Part shown: one piece after another, positions 1-9,222 of the stretch | How positions within the stretch are numbered: the first letter of the stretch is position 1 | Layout of the letters: each line of letters begins with the position of its first letter | Source of the DNA: an uncultured Spirochaetales bacterium | GTDB lineage: Bacteria > Spirochaetota > Spirochaetia > Sphaerochaetales > Sphaerochaetaceae | Assembly (NCBI GenBank): GCA_902781545.1 | Contig: CACZJR010000005.1 | Coordinates: 1-55,264, forward strand | DNA: 55,264 bases | Direction of reading: 5' to 3' | Notes under the pieces: model-generated | Seen by the model: the letters and a program-made list of their open reading frames with translations, nothing else | Database searches by the model: none | What the model was told of the DNA's origin: nothing | Made by a program: the position numbers and the translations under genes

Positions 1-1038
1 GCTCATCTCAACCGCAAGCTCAGAGCCGTCAGGAAGCTTTGAGAGCCAGGTCCCGAGCTCATCGGCGCTCATGTGGACATCCAAGGCCTTTGTCTCAGGG
101 GCCTCTTCTTCCTTCTTAGGCTCGGGGCCGCCTGCTGGAACAAGCCTGAGCGCTGCTTTCGCCAATGTCTCCGAGCCCATCTCCCTGAATACCCGGACAC
201 CTTCGTTCCAGTCAATCTGAGAGGTACTGAAATCAGAGAAATCTATCTCGCTGTCATCAAACACATCATCCTTGAGGGTGACAAGGGTCCTTGAGAGATC
301 AATATGGTCTTTTGCAGCCTCAAGCTTGGAGGCGGTACCCTTTGCAAGTGATGAGATATTCGAGTATGCGTTATCCAGCGTCCCGTACTCTGACAGAAGC
401 TTGACCGCTCCTTTCTCACCTATTCCGCTGATTCCGGGGACATTGTCCGAGGAATCACCGAGGATCGTCAGATAATCCACGATCTGCTCCGGGCCCACCC
501 CGAAGATGGCGCGCACCTCATCGGAGCCGCACATCTGGTACTCCTTCTCGCCCTTGCGCGGAGGTCTCAGTGCAAGCACATCGGCCTTCACCAGCTGCAG
601 AAGGTCCTTGTCTCCGGTGACCATCACCGTCTGGATTCCCTCAGCTGATGCCTTTTTGGAGATAGTGGCTATTATGTCATCCGCCTCCATCCCCGTGCGC
701 TCGAAATGAGGTATGTGCATGGCATCCAGGAATGAGTCAATCACAGGGACCTGTGCATGGAGGTCCTCCGGGGCCTTCTCCCTGTTCGCCTTGTACTGGT
801 CATAGAGCTCATGCCGGAAGGTCTTGCCCCTGCTGTCCATGGCCACGACAAGGTATTCAGGGGAATACTGGCGCACCAGGCTCATCATCGTGTTGAAGAA
901 GCCGAAGACCGCGGAGACATTGTTCCCGCTTTTGTCCTTCAGCGGGTTGCTCATGAATGCGAAATAGGAACGGTAGATCTGACCGTACCCGTCTATGATG
1001 AATACTCTCTTGACTGTTTTTTTGCTTGTATCTGACAT
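1..1038 (-). CDS. polA: DNA polymerase I, N-terminal part (runs off the window)
   Basis: This is the first 346 codons of DNA polymerase I; the rest lies beyond base 1. The N-terminal ~290 residues form the 5'-3' (flap) exonuclease domain used in Okazaki-fragment and repair processing. Visible motifs are VFIIDGYGQIYRSYFAF near the start, VVAMDSRGKTFRHELYDQYK, an acidic GMEADDIIAT stretch, VTGDKDLLQLV and the helix-hairpin segment DSSDNVPGISGIGEKGA. A linker rich in Pro and Glu then leads into the next domain. An in-frame ATG at 1047 is also possible; neither start has a clear ribosome binding site. It lies about 25 bases downstream of the small membrane protein gene and is probably co-transcribed with it. 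Confidence 0.96.
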   Translation of the reverse strand, partial: MSDTSKKTVKRVFIIDGYGQIYRSYFAFMSNPLKDKSGNNVSAVFGFFNTMMSLVRQYSPEYLVVAMDSRGKTFRHELYDQYKANREKAPEDLHAQVPVIDSFLDAMHIPHFERTGMEADDIIATISKKASAEGIQTVMVTGDKDLLQLVKADVLALRPPRKGEKEYQMCGSDEVRAIFGVGPEQIVDYLTILGDSSDNVPGISGIGEKGAVKLLSEYGTLDNAYSNISSLAKGTASKLEAAKDHIDLSRTLVTLKDDVFDDSEIDFSDFSTSQIDWNEGVRVFREMGSETLAKAALRLVPAGGPEPKKEEEAPETKALDVHMSADELGTWLSKLPDGSELAVEMS

Positions 1039-1063
1039 CCCTGTCATTATACAGCAGGGAGAA

Positions 1064-1318
1064 TCACTTCACAACCTCAGAGGCTTTCTCCGCGGCATTG
1101 GAGATGGCATCCTTGGCGGCCTCTGATACGGCCTCGCCTACAGTGCTCACCGCTTCGTCGACAGCCTTGCTCACCTTCTCCTTGTTGACCCTGCCGGCTG
1201 TTCCGAAGAACTTGTATGAGACATCGGGGAAAAAGAAGAAGATCACGAAGAAACTGACAATTGCTATGATCAGGGCCCACAGGAAACCCGCGAACTTACG
1301 AGATGCCTTTCCCATCAA
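1064..1318 (-). CDS. Small single-span membrane protein, unknown function
   Basis: An 84-residue protein I do not recognise. Residues ~10-31 form one very hydrophobic segment (LWALIIAIVSFFVIFFFF), followed by a charged alanine-rich helix to the C-terminus. That tail is of the kind seen in apolipoprotein-like or coiled cytoplasmic tails. A GGAGG sequence five bases before the start supports translation from 1318 (the next codon is also ATG). It lies 7 bases after the barrel protein gene at 1326 and just before polA, so all three are probably one transcript. The sequence gives no function. Confidence 0.7.
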   Translation of the reverse strand: MMGKASRKFAGFLWALIIAIVSFFVIFFFFPDVSYKFFGTAGRVNKEKVSKAVDEAVSTVGEAVSEAAKDAISNAAEKASEVVK

Positions 1319-1325
1319 ATCCTCC

Positions 1326-1928
1326 TCAGAACACCTTCATCTGTATGCAGACCGCAATCTGGCCTTCATTGAAATCATCACGTCCGGGAATGATCCTGTC
1401 CCAGTTGCCTTCCTTCAGGCTGAAATCTGTGGGCAGGGTATATGCCACGCCTATGGACATCACCGGACCGGCAAGGATGTCAAGCATGATCCTGTGATGG
1501 AACTTACCCATGTAAAGGGCATCGAAGAAATTGTCCGGCACCTCGTCAGAACCGTCATTTGAGAGGGACTTGTCCTCATCCCTGTAGATGTATGAGACCT
1601 TCGGGCCGGTGGTGATACCGAACTTCAGGTACTTGAACAGGTCCACAGAGATTCCAGCTCCGAATACACCTGAGAACATCAGGGTCTGTGTGTCCAATAT
1701 GGTGATATCCCCGGCAATGGTCGTCTGGAAGTTGCTTATGTTGCCGCGCATCTCAAGACCTATGGCCAGCCTGTCCAGATTGAACGCTCCTGAATACCCG
1801 CCCTGCTCAGTGACATCCTCCGCGTTGTTGTAGCTCAGATTGACACCGAGCTCAAACGCGGACTCAAGCGCGCACAGCGGCAGCACGAGTATTGTAAGAA
1901 CGGCAATAATGATGATTGATCGCTTCAT
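1326..1928 (-). CDS. Exported outer-membrane beta-barrel-like protein
   Basis: About 200 residues starting with a signal peptide (MKRSIIIIAVLTILVLPLCA, cleavage before LES). The rest is alternating hydrophobic/polar beta-strand sequence ending in Val-Phe, the aromatic end typical of BamA-recognised outer-membrane barrels. The start at 1928 is preferred over an in-frame ATG at 1940 because AAGGTGAGA directly precedes it and the signal peptide is then of normal length. The C-terminal third (GPVMSIGVAYTLPTDFS) resembles the next upstream protein (GPLTVGAYATLPTTCS), so the two are tandem paralogues. It is probably a small porin-like or structural surface protein; the family could not be named. 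Confidence 0.75.
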   Translation of the reverse strand: MKRSIIIIAVLTILVLPLCALESAFELGVNLSYNNAEDVTEQGGYSGAFNLDRLAIGLEMRGNISNFQTTIAGDITILDTQTLMFSGVFGAGISVDLFKYLKFGITTGPKVSYIYRDEDKSLSNDGSDEVPDNFFDALYMGKFHHRIMLDILAGPVMSIGVAYTLPTDFSLKEGNWDRIIPGRDDFNEGQIAVCIQMKVF

Positions 1929-1950
1929 TCTCACCTTCACACAGCAGAAC

Positions 1951-1973
1951 GCTGCACGGAGCCTCCGTGCAGC
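1951..1973 (-). terminator. Perfect 10-bp hairpin between the two barrel genes
   Basis: A 10-base perfect inverted repeat (GCTGCACGGA / TCCGTGCAGC) with a three-base loop lies between the stop of the upstream barrel gene and the start of the downstream one. No T-run follows on the minus strand. It may be a weak terminator or an mRNA-stabilising/processing hairpin that sets different levels of the two paralogues. Confidence 0.5.
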
Positions 1974-1997
1974 GATCCTGATTCACATGTTACGATA

Positions 1998-2588
1998 TTA
2001 CAGAAGTGCGAAGCCGACTGTGACACCGAGCTTAGCAGATGCCCAGTTGTCTCCCAGAGCCTTGACGATGTCGCCCCACTGTCCGTTCTCGATCGAGCAT
2101 GTGGTCGGAAGTGTGGCATAAGCGCCGACTGTGAGAGGTCCGAGCAGGACATCAGCACCGACGTTGACATCGAAGTTGGCCTTCTCGAACTGGCTAATGT
2201 CACTGGCATAACCGCCGTTGATGCCGTTACCGAAGTAGAACTCCTTTGAGTCGATATTATAGGTGTATGCATATCCGAGACCGGCCTTGACCCTGACAAA
2301 GAAGATGTCAACTGCGAGGTTTGCAGAGAAGAGTCCGGAAAGACCCTTGTTCGCGGAATCATAGAATCCCTTTGCGTCCAATGCCACGAATGCAAGCTTG
2401 AGCTCTGCGTCAGCACCGAACCTGAGAGCCTCGAACTTGAACTCCTTCAGTGCTCCTTCCTTGACGTCGTCAATATCATATGATGAGGAAGCAGTGACTC
2501 CAAGTGTAAGGTCAATAAGACCTCTGCCTGCGAAAACGCATGCCGGAATGATCAGTGCGATAAGCAGTGCGATGATGATTTTCTTCAT
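1998..2588 (-). CDS. Exported outer-membrane beta-barrel-like protein (paralogue)
   Basis: A 196-residue protein with a clear signal peptide (MKKIIIALLIALIIPACVFA, cleavage before GRG) and a beta-rich body ending in FALL. The start has an excellent ribosome site (GGAGAAAGAG just upstream). Two segments align by eye with the downstream protein: LSGLFSANLAVDIFFVRVK against FSGVFGAGISVDLFKYLK, and the GP...TLPT region near the C-terminus. It is first in the short minus-strand cluster. The 114-base leader region upstream contains a small GCCGC/GCGGC palindrome at 2607-2618. I infer an outer-membrane location from the signal peptide and strand pattern only. Confidence 0.75.
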   Translation of the reverse strand: MKKIIIALLIALIIPACVFAGRGLIDLTLGVTASSSYDIDDVKEGALKEFKFEALRFGADAELKLAFVALDAKGFYDSANKGLSGLFSANLAVDIFFVRVKAGLGYAYTYNIDSKEFYFGNGINGGYASDISQFEKANFDVNVGADVLLGPLTVGAYATLPTTCSIENGQWGDIVKALGDNWASAKLGVTVGFALL

Positions 2589-2702
2589 TTTCTCTTTCTC
2601 CTATCTGCCGCGAGCGGCATTTGTTCCATTGGTTACGTCCGCGCTTTCGCAGACACCCTCTAAACAATCCTGACACAAAAAAGGTTACACCATTTTCATC
2701 GC

Positions 2703-4601
2703 TCACTCAAGTGAAGACTCAAGCTCGCTCTGCCAGACCTTCACGCAGGCGTCACTCGGCATGCGCCAGTCACCGCGCGGAGACAGTGAAACGGAACCGA
2801 TCTTGGGCCCGTCAGGAAGGCATGAGCGCTTGAACTGCTGTGAGAAGAAGCGGCGGTAGAAAGTCCTGAGCCACTTGAGTATGACATCATCCGGGTACTG
2901 GCCCTCAAAGGCATAGCGGGCAAGCCTGTAGACCTTTGACGGGGAGCTGCCCCATCTCAGGACATGATAGATGAAGAAGTCATGAAGCTCATAAGGTCCT
3001 ACAAGGTCCTCTGTCTCCTGCTTTCCGGGGACAAGCTCCGGGCTTATCGGAGTATCCACAACAGACAGCAGCGTGTCTGAGAGCTCCTTGTCATTTGTGG
3101 TCTTGGCACAGTGGCTGACAAGATGCTTGACCAAGGTCTTGGGAACACCCGCGTTCACCCCGTACATAGACATGTGGTCCCCGTTGTAGGTGGCCCAACC
3201 CAAGGCAAGCTCAGACAGGTCCCCTGTTCCGATGACAAGCCCGTTCATCATGTTCGCGATGTCCATCAGGATCTGTGTCCTCTCCCTGGCCTGTGAGTTC
3301 TCATAGGTCACATCTGTGTTCTCAGGATCCTGACCGATGTCCTCAAAGTGCTGCATCACTGCATTTTTGATATCAACAACCTTAAGAGAGCACCCTAAAT
3401 GCTCAACCATTGCCATGGCATTGGTCTTTGTCCTCACAGTTGTGCCGAAGCACGGCATGGTCACGCAGACAATACCGGTGCGGTCAAGGCCAAGCATGTC
3501 GAAAGTCCTGACGGTCACAAGAAGGGCAAGAGTGGAGTCAAGGCCTCCGGAGATTCCTATGACGGCAGTCTTGCAGTTGATGTGCTGCAACCTTTGCTTA
3601 AGGCCCAGGCACTGGAGGTTGATGATCTCATCGGCGCGGGATGCCATCTGAGAGCTGTTCTCCGGCACAAAAGGCATTCTCGTGATTCTTCTTGTAAGCG
3701 AAGTCTCCCCGACCTCGATGTCGAATCCTATGTACCTGTACTCCTTGTCGTTTGTGGTGACGAACGTGTTGCGCAGCCTTCTCTCGTGCTCCAGGTGCTC
3801 AAGGTCAAGCTCCGTGATCAGAAGCTCATCGGACTCAAGCTTAGTGGAGGCAAGTGTGATCCCGTTCTCGCAGATCTGGTTGTTTCCCGAGAACACCAGG
3901 TCTGTGGTGCTCTCGCCCTCACCGGCATCTGCATAGACATAGGCGCAGATGAGCCTTGCGCTCTGGCCCTCTATCAGGTTGTACCTGTATTCTGCCTTTC
4001 CTGCGAACTCATCGCTTGCGCTGACGTTGGCAATCACAGTTGCACCGTTGATGGCATGGTTCACGCTTGGCGGGTTGGGTACCCAGAGGTCCTCGCAGAC
4101 CTCACATGCGAGACGGAAGTAAGGCATCTGGTTGCAAGTGAAGATCAGCTTTCCGCCCATGATCACAAGCTGGTCGCCGAACTCGACGATCTCCTCGTTG
4201 GGCAGAGCCGGGCTGAACCATCTCCGCTCATAGTACTCCAGGTAGTTGGGGATGTTGATCTTGGGGACAATTCCCAGGACCTTGCCGGCCGATGCCACAA
4301 CAGCGCAGTTGTGGATCTTTCCCCTGAGCTCGACAGGGGCGCCGAAGACAACGACCATGTTCCTCGGGACCTTGGATGCGATCCTGACCGCATTCTCCTG
4401 CGCGCTCTGCAGAAGAGCCTGCTGCAGGAACAGGTCCTGACAGGTATAGCCTGTGACGCAGAGCTCTGGAAGAACCAGAAGGTGAACTCCCTCATCATGC
4501 GCGCGCCTTATAAGCGCGAGGATCTTTTCGGCGTTGTATCTGCAGTCCGCCACCCTGATCGCAGGTGTGGCTGTGGCAGTCTTGATGAATCCATGTCTCA
4601 T
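2703..4601 (-). CDS. nadE: Glutamine-dependent NAD+ synthetase
   Basis: A 632-residue two-domain enzyme that makes NAD+ from nicotinate adenine dinucleotide, ATP and glutamine-derived ammonia. The N-terminal nitrilase-type glutaminase shows the Glu46 (LPELCVTGY), Lys114 (IVPKINIPNY) and Cys169 (EVCEDLW) triad. The synthetase domain carries the ATP-pyrophosphatase loop SGGLDST at 351-357 and GTGDLSELALGWATYNGDHM. The length matches the long, glutaminase-fused bacterial type. The start at 4601 is preceded by GGAGG with eight bases of spacing. It follows sucD by 19 bases and is probably the last gene of the kor-suc operon. Confidence 0.97.
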   Translation of the reverse strand: MRHGFIKTATATPAIRVADCRYNAEKILALIRRAHDEGVHLLVLPELCVTGYTCQDLFLQQALLQSAQENAVRIASKVPRNMVVVFGAPVELRGKIHNCAVVASAGKVLGIVPKINIPNYLEYYERRWFSPALPNEEIVEFGDQLVIMGGKLIFTCNQMPYFRLACEVCEDLWVPNPPSVNHAINGATVIANVSASDEFAGKAEYRYNLIEGQSARLICAYVYADAGEGESTTDLVFSGNNQICENGITLASTKLESDELLITELDLEHLEHERRLRNTFVTTNDKEYRYIGFDIEVGETSLTRRITRMPFVPENSSQMASRADEIINLQCLGLKQRLQHINCKTAVIGISGGLDSTLALLVTVRTFDMLGLDRTGIVCVTMPCFGTTVRTKTNAMAMVEHLGCSLKVVDIKNAVMQHFEDIGQDPENTDVTYENSQARERTQILMDIANMMNGLVIGTGDLSELALGWATYNGDHMSMYGVNAGVPKTLVKHLVSHCAKTTNDKELSDTLLSVVDTPISPELVPGKQETEDLVGPYELHDFFIYHVLRWGSSPSKVYRLARYAFEGQYPDDVILKWLRTFYRRFFSQQFKRSCLPDGPKIGSVSLSPRGDWRMPSDACVKVWQSELESSLE

Positions 4602-4620
4602 TTACGGTTCCTCCGTCAGC

Positions 4621-5514
4621 TCAAAGGTCTTGAAGCTTGATTCCTCTGGCGGTCACTGCCCTGACAAGGGCCTCTCCTATGAGGTCCGGGGTCATTGCCA
4701 CCTCCACTCCTGCAGCGCGCAGGGCCTCTATCTTTCCTGAGGCAGTGCCCTTGCCGCCGCTTATGATGGCACCGGCATGGCCCATGCGCTTTCCCGGAGG
4801 AGCGCTCTGTCCGCCAATGAACGCCGCAACCGGCTTGGTCATTGTCCTTATGTAATCCGCAGCTTCCTCCTCGCCGCTTCCGCCGATCTCTCCGTTCATC
4901 ACAACCGCAAGTGTGTCAGGATCTGCCTCAAAGGCCTTAAGGCAGTCCACAAAGCCCGTTCCCCTGATCGGATCACCGCCGATTCCCACGACGGTGGACT
5001 GGCCGATCTTCCTGTCCGTAAGCTGCTTTACAGCCTCATATGTCAGGGTTCCTGAACGTGAGATCACACCGACATGGCCCTTGCGGTGGATGTAGCCTGG
5101 CATTATTCCTATCTTGCACTCATCCGGAGTGATTATTCCCGGACAGTTGGGACCAATGAGCCTGCTGTTGCTTCCGTCAAGGTAATGACGGACCCTAGCC
5201 ATGTCCAGAACCGGTATTCCCTCTGTGATGCAGACGATTATCTCAACCCCGGCATCAATGGCCTCCAGGATGGAGTCTGCCGCGAATTTCGGCGGGACAT
5301 AGATGACAGAGGCATTCGCTCCCGTCTCTTTTACCGCATCATAGACGGTGTTGAACACAGGAACACCCAAAAGCCTCTGGCCGCCCTTTCCAGGAGTCAC
5401 GCCTCCGACAATCGCAGTCCCGTACTCAATCATCTTCTCCGCATGGAAGGCACCCTGCTTTCCGGTGATGCCCTGCACTATCACCCTTGTATCCTTGTTC
5501 ACATAGATGCTCAT
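4621..5514 (-). CDS. sucD: Succinyl-CoA synthetase alpha subunit
   Basis: The alpha subunit (297 residues) binds CoA and carries the phosphohistidine in the reversible conversion of succinyl-CoA to succinate with ATP/GTP formation. Visible are the N-terminal CoA-binding fold ([22 protein letters not shown]), [10 protein letters not shown], and the active-site region [14 protein letters not shown] with the catalytic His. Length is standard (E. coli 289). The start overlaps the sucC stop as ATGA and has an AGGGAGG site. With the upstream korDABC genes it would capture the thioester energy of 2-oxoglutarate oxidation. Confidence 0.97.
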   Translation of the reverse strand: MSIYVNKDTRVIVQGITGKQGAFHAEKMIEYGTAIVGGVTPGKGGQRLLGVPVFNTVYDAVKETGANASVIYVPPKFAADSILEAIDAGVEIIVCITEGIPVLDMARVRHYLDGSNSRLIGPNCPGIITPDECKIGIMPGYIHRKGHVGVISRSGTLTYEAVKQLTDRKIGQSTVVGIGGDPIRGTGFVDCLKAFEADPDTLAVVMNGEIGGSGEEEAADYIRTMTKPVAAFIGGQSAPPGKRMGHAGAIISGGKGTASGKIEALRAAGVEVAMTPDLIGEALVRAVTARGIKLQDL

Positions 5515-6677
5515 GCACGGCCTCCCTTTGCTGCCTCGATTGCCTTCCTGGCTCCGTCAGCCATGTCTGAGGCTGATATGATGGAAAGACCCGAGTCGTT
5601 GATTATCTTTCTTCCGGCATCGACGTTCGTGCCCTCAAGCCTGACCACTATGGGAATTGACACCCCCATCTCACGTGTGGCCTGGACAAGGCCTTCGGCA
5701 ATGATGTCGCACTTCATTATCCCGCCGAAGATGTTCACGAATATGGCGCGGACGTTCTTGTCTGAGAGAAGGATCTCGAATGCGGCCTTGACCCTCTCGG
5801 TGGTGGCGCTTCCGCCGACATCAAGGAAGTTCGCCGGGCTTCCGCCGAAATTCTTTATTATGTCCATGGTTGCCATTGCAAGGCCAGCGCCGTTGACAAG
5901 ACATCCGATGTCCCCTTCCAGCGACACATAGTTCAGGTCGGAGCACGATGCCTTGTATTCCTTTGCATCCTCCTGGCTGAAATCCCTGAGATCCAGCACA
6001 TCCGGGTGCCTGAAGAGCGCGTTGTCGTCAAAGTTGATCTTCGCGTCCAGGCAGAGAAGCCTGTTGTCCCTGGTCTTGACAAGAGGATTGATCTCGATAA
6101 GCGAGCAGTCTTTCTCAAGATAAAGGCGTGTCATTGCACCGAGCATGAAGACAAGCTGCTTCTGCAACAGGTCGTCAAGTCCCAGCACCTGGGCTGCCCT
6201 GATCCCCTCATAGGTCTTGAAGCCCTCGGTGACGGAGATGGGAATCTGAACAATTGCCTCCGGGTTCTTCGCCGCAGTCTCCTCGATCTCAGTTCCGCCT
6301 GCCGCAGAGGCAACTATGACAAGGCCGGCCCTCTGGCTGTCTGTGGTGATAGAAAGGTAATACTCCTTGTCCACCTCCACGGCAGCTGCCACCAGGACAC
6401 TTCTGACCGGGCGTCCCTCAGCTCCTGTCTGCTTGGTGACAAGTGTCATGCCCAGCATCTTCTGAGCTATGTCCCTTGCCTCCTCAGGACTGTTTGCAAG
6501 CTTGACTCCGCCTGCCTTGCCCCTTCCTCCGCTGTGGACCTGGGCCTTGATGACGCACGGACACATGGCTGAGGCTATCTCAAAGGCCTCATCTGCGGTC
6601 CTTGCGACCTTTCCGTCGGGAACAGCTATGCCGTAGGCGGCAAGAAGCTCCTTTGCCTGATACTCGTGTATCTTCAT
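5511..6677 (-). CDS. sucC: Succinyl-CoA synthetase beta subunit
   Basis: A 388-residue beta subunit with an N-terminal ATP-grasp domain ([36 protein letters not shown]) and a C-terminal flavodoxin-like domain ([49 protein letters not shown]). It binds nucleotide and pairs with SucD. Length equals the family norm (E. coli 388). The start overlaps the end of korC by ATGA, so the oxidoreductase and the thiokinase genes are translationally coupled. Confidence 0.97.
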   Translation of the reverse strand: MKIHEYQAKELLAAYGIAVPDGKVARTADEAFEIASAMCPCVIKAQVHSGGRGKAGGVKLANSPEEARDIAQKMLGMTLVTKQTGAEGRPVRSVLVAAAVEVDKEYYLSITTDSQRAGLVIVASAAGGTEIEETAAKNPEAIVQIPISVTEGFKTYEGIRAAQVLGLDDLLQKQLVFMLGAMTRLYLEKDCSLIEINPLVKTRDNRLLCLDAKINFDDNALFRHPDVLDLRDFSQEDAKEYKASCSDLNYVSLEGDIGCLVNGAGLAMATMDIIKNFGGSPANFLDVGGSATTERVKAAFEILLSDKNVRAIFVNIFGGIMKCDIIAEGLVQATREMGVSIPIVVRLEGTNVDAGRKIINDSGLSIISASDMADGARKAIEAAKGGRA

Positions 6678-7228
6678 TCCTTATTCTCCTTGCCACACTC
6701 CTGTGCAAGCTTCTTTCCCTCGAGAAGAGCCTTCATGTTAAGCTCCTCCGTTCCCTTGGGCACATGCATCAGCACCGCCTTTGTGATTGTCTCGTCATCT
6801 GTGATCCCCACAAGGCTGTTGATGGCGCCCACGGCCACGATGTTGGCGGTCTGAAGGCGCCCGACCTTGTTCCTGGCAGTATCCAGGATCGGAAGGCTAA
6901 CGACCCTCTTCGCCTTCAGTCCCTCCGGCGGTGTGAGAGTCGAGTCAATCATCACAAGACAGTCCTCATCGACTTCCGGACCGTACTGGTCAAAGGACTT
7001 CTGTGTCAGTGCCATCAGGAATGTCGGGTTCTGGACCTTGGTGAATCCGATAGGTCCGTCAGAGATGAGGGTTTCGGCCTTGCATGAGCCGCCTCTTGCC
7101 TCAGGCCCGTAGGCCTGGCTCTGTGCGGTATGCTTTCCCGAGAGAATTGCGGCCTCTGCGAGAATCACCGTGGCGAGTATAACACCCTGGCCGCCGCTTC
7201 CGGCAAGCCTAAGCTCCTGTTTATTCAT
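6674..7228 (-). CDS. korC: 2-oxoacid:ferredoxin oxidoreductase gamma subunit
   Basis: The gamma subunit (184 residues) of a pyruvate/2-oxoglutarate-ferredoxin oxidoreductase. The family signature GSGGQGVILATVILAEAAI is at the N-terminus, and EARGGSCKAETLISD follows. I chose ATG 7228 over an upstream in-frame ATG at 7246 because GAGAGGGAAG precedes it and the conserved domain begins only a few residues later. It overlaps the beta-subunit gene by 8 bases and the following sucC by 4. The substrate is taken as 2-oxoglutarate from the sucCD neighbours; a branched-chain 2-oxoacid enzyme is the alternative. Confidence 0.9.
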   Translation of the reverse strand: MNKQELRLAGSGGQGVILATVILAEAAILSGKHTAQSQAYGPEARGGSCKAETLISDGPIGFTKVQNPTFLMALTQKSFDQYGPEVDEDCLVMIDSTLTPPEGLKAKRVVSLPILDTARNKVGRLQTANIVAVGAINSLVGITDDETITKAVLMHVPKGTEELNMKALLEGKKLAQECGKENKE

Positions 7229-8090
7229 TTGCTTCCCTCTCCTCATACAGTCTCTTGATCAGCTGCTCATAGGCATAGGTGAATTCCTTGTACTGTGTCT
7301 GGTGCAGGATTCCCACGACAAGCTTGCCCCTCAGGTCAACCGGGTCCATCGTGGCCGCCTTCTCGGCGGGAATCATGTTATCGCGCTGCCACTTGAGCAT
7401 ATCAACGGCGCTGCCTTTCTTGTTCTTCCTTCCGTAGTAGGTCGGACAGACGCTTGCCACATCTATGAGGGAGAAACCTCTGTGCCTGATTCCTTCCTGG
7501 ATGATGTTGATTGTCTGCTGGACATGGAACGCGCTGCCTCTGGCGGCGAAGGACGCACCTGCGCCGTAGGCAAGGCCGGCGATGTCGAACGGCCTGTCAA
7601 GGTTGCCGTACGGTGCCGTTGTCCCCAGCGCCCCCTTCGGGGTTGTAGGTGAGTACTGACCGCCTGTCATGCCGTAGATGTTGTTGTTCATGACAACGAC
7701 CGTGATTCCGATATTCCTTCTGGCGGCGTGGATCAGGTGGTTTCCGCCGATTGCGGAGATGTCTCCGTCTCCGGCAATCACAATCACCTCAAGTGACGGA
7801 TTGGCAAGCTTTATTCCTGTGGCGAATGCGATGGCCCTTCCGTGTGTGGTGTGGATTGTGTTGAAGTCAAGGTATCCGGCCGCTCGTGATGAGCATCCTA
7901 TTCCAGATACGATTATCGTGTTGTTCCTGCTCAGGCCCAGGTTCTCGATTGCCTGTACGACATCACGCATTATGATTCCGTTTCCGCAGCCCGGGCACCA
8001 GATATGCGGGAGGTGCTCAGGGCGCATGTACTTGTAGATCAGATTTGACATCTGTCTGGTCTTGGGTTTCACATCAGCTGTGTTTACCAT
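7221..8090 (-). CDS. korB: 2-oxoacid:ferredoxin oxidoreductase beta (TPP) subunit
   Basis: A 289-residue thiamine-diphosphate subunit. It shows the CPGCGNG cluster-type motif near residue 33, GIGCSSR, and the TPP-binding GDGD...NNNIYGMTGGQ segment. The start at 8090 lies one base after the alpha-subunit stop; longer in-frame readings into the alpha gene have no family similarity. With KorA, KorC and the KorD ferredoxin it would decarboxylate 2-oxoglutarate to succinyl-CoA while reducing ferredoxin. Gene order D-A-B-C followed by sucCD supports this substrate. Confidence 0.93.
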   Translation of the reverse strand: MVNTADVKPKTRQMSNLIYKYMRPEHLPHIWCPGCGNGIIMRDVVQAIENLGLSRNNTIIVSGIGCSSRAAGYLDFNTIHTTHGRAIAFATGIKLANPSLEVIVIAGDGDISAIGGNHLIHAARRNIGITVVVMNNNIYGMTGGQYSPTTPKGALGTTAPYGNLDRPFDIAGLAYGAGASFAARGSAFHVQQTINIIQEGIRHRGFSLIDVASVCPTYYGRKNKKGSAVDMLKWQRDNMIPAEKAATMDPVDLRGKLVVGILHQTQYKEFTYAYEQLIKRLYEEREANE

Positions 8091-8091
8091 C

Positions 8092-9222
8092 TCATGCCTC
8101 CTCGATCTTGGCAAGGATCTCCGCGGGAGTGATGACACTTCCGTTCCACTTTCCCACAAAGTCAATCTTGCAGTTGTCCTTGACCACGCGCTCAACCTCA
8201 AGGACCATCTGCCCGTAGTTGTGCTCGGCCACGATGATTCTCTTGAGCTTTGAAGCTGCCTTCAGAAGCTCCTTCTCAGGGAATGGCCAGATTGTCCTGG
8301 GTCTGAAGATGCCGACCTTATAGCCCTTCTTCCTGGCCTCCTCAACGGCGCTCTGGGCGGCACGGGCGGTTCCGCCATAGCAGAAGACCGCAATATCGGC
8401 ATCGTCCAGACCGGAGGTCACGACATCCTTGATGGAGTTGTAGTTGTCGGAGATCTTGTGCATCAGGCGGCTCATCATCTTCTCGGACTCCTCCACGGAG
8501 TTGGTCGGGAAGCCGGACTCGTCATGGATGAGGCCTGTGATGTTGTAGCGCTGTCCCATTCCGAACGGTGCCATCTCAGGCACAAGCTGGCCTTTCTTCA
8601 TGTGGTACGGAAGGCGCTTGGGATCCGGATACTTGACCGTCGGACGGTCGATGATCGTTATTTCCTCGGAATTGGGAACCACCATGCCCTCTCTCAGATG
8701 TCCGATGATCTCGTCCATCATCAGAAGTACAGGTGTCCTGAATTTCTCTGAGAGGTTGAAGGCCCTGACGGTCAGGTCAAAGGTCTCCTTCACTGAGGAC
8801 GGACAGAGCGCGATCACAGGATGGTCGCCATGGGTTCCCCAGCGTGCCATCATCATGTCTCCCTGTGACGGGGAGGTGGGCATTCCGGTGGAGGGTCCCA
8901 TTCTCTGGACGTCAACAACTACAAGCGGAATCTCCGCAAGCACGGCGTAACCCAGGTTCTCCTGCTTGAGGGAGAAGCCCGGACCGCTTGTGGCGGTCAT
9001 TGCCTTCACGCCTGCGACCGATGCGCCAATCGCACATGCTATGGAGGCGATCTCATCCTCCATCTGTATGAATTTTCCGCCCTCCTGAGGAAGCCTCAGG
9101 GCGCAGAGCTCTGCTATCTCTGTTGAAGGTGTGATGGGATATCCGGCATAGAGCCTCATTCCTGCGGCCAGTGCACCCTCGACACAGGCCTCGTTTCCCT
9201 GCATCAGTACGACATCACCCAT
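8092..9222 (-). CDS. korA: 2-oxoacid:ferredoxin oxidoreductase alpha subunit
   Basis: A 376-residue alpha subunit with the characteristic N-terminus (MQGNEACVEGALAAGMRLYAGYPITPSTEI), MEDEIASI, ATSGPGFSLKQE and RMGPSTGMPT. The length fits the KorA/VorB family, which lacks the gamma domain fused in two-subunit enzymes. An AGGAGG ten bases upstream supports the start at 9222, which overlaps the ferredoxin gene by 19 bases. It forms the substrate-binding part of the heterotetramer. Confidence 0.95.
   Translation of the reverse strand: MGDVVLMQGNEACVEGALAAGMRLYAGYPITPSTEIAELCALRLPQEGGKFIQMEDEIASIACAIGASVAGVKAMTATSGPGFSLKQENLGYAVLAEIPLVVVDVQRMGPSTGMPTSPSQGDMMMARWGTHGDHPVIALCPSSVKETFDLTVRAFNLSEKFRTPVLLMMDEIIGHLREGMVVPNSEEITIIDRPTVKYPDPKRLPYHMKKGQLVPEMAPFGMGQRYNITGLIHDESGFPTNSVEESEKMMSRLMHKISDNYNSIKDVVTSGLDDADIAVFCYGGTARAAQSAVEEARKKGYKVGIFRPRTIWPFPEKELLKAASKLKRIIVAEHNYGQMVLEVERVVKDNCKIDFVGKWNGSVITPAEILAKIEEA

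Noticed and set aside
2607-2618. GCCGC/GCGGC palindrome in the leader of the upstream barrel gene
   Set aside because: It is short, with no T-run and no recognisable promoter around it; too weak to call an operator or terminator.
3399-4640. A 413-codon open frame on the plus strand, opposite nadE
   Set aside because: Same cause: it mirrors nadE, whose catalytic motifs are all present on the minus strand.
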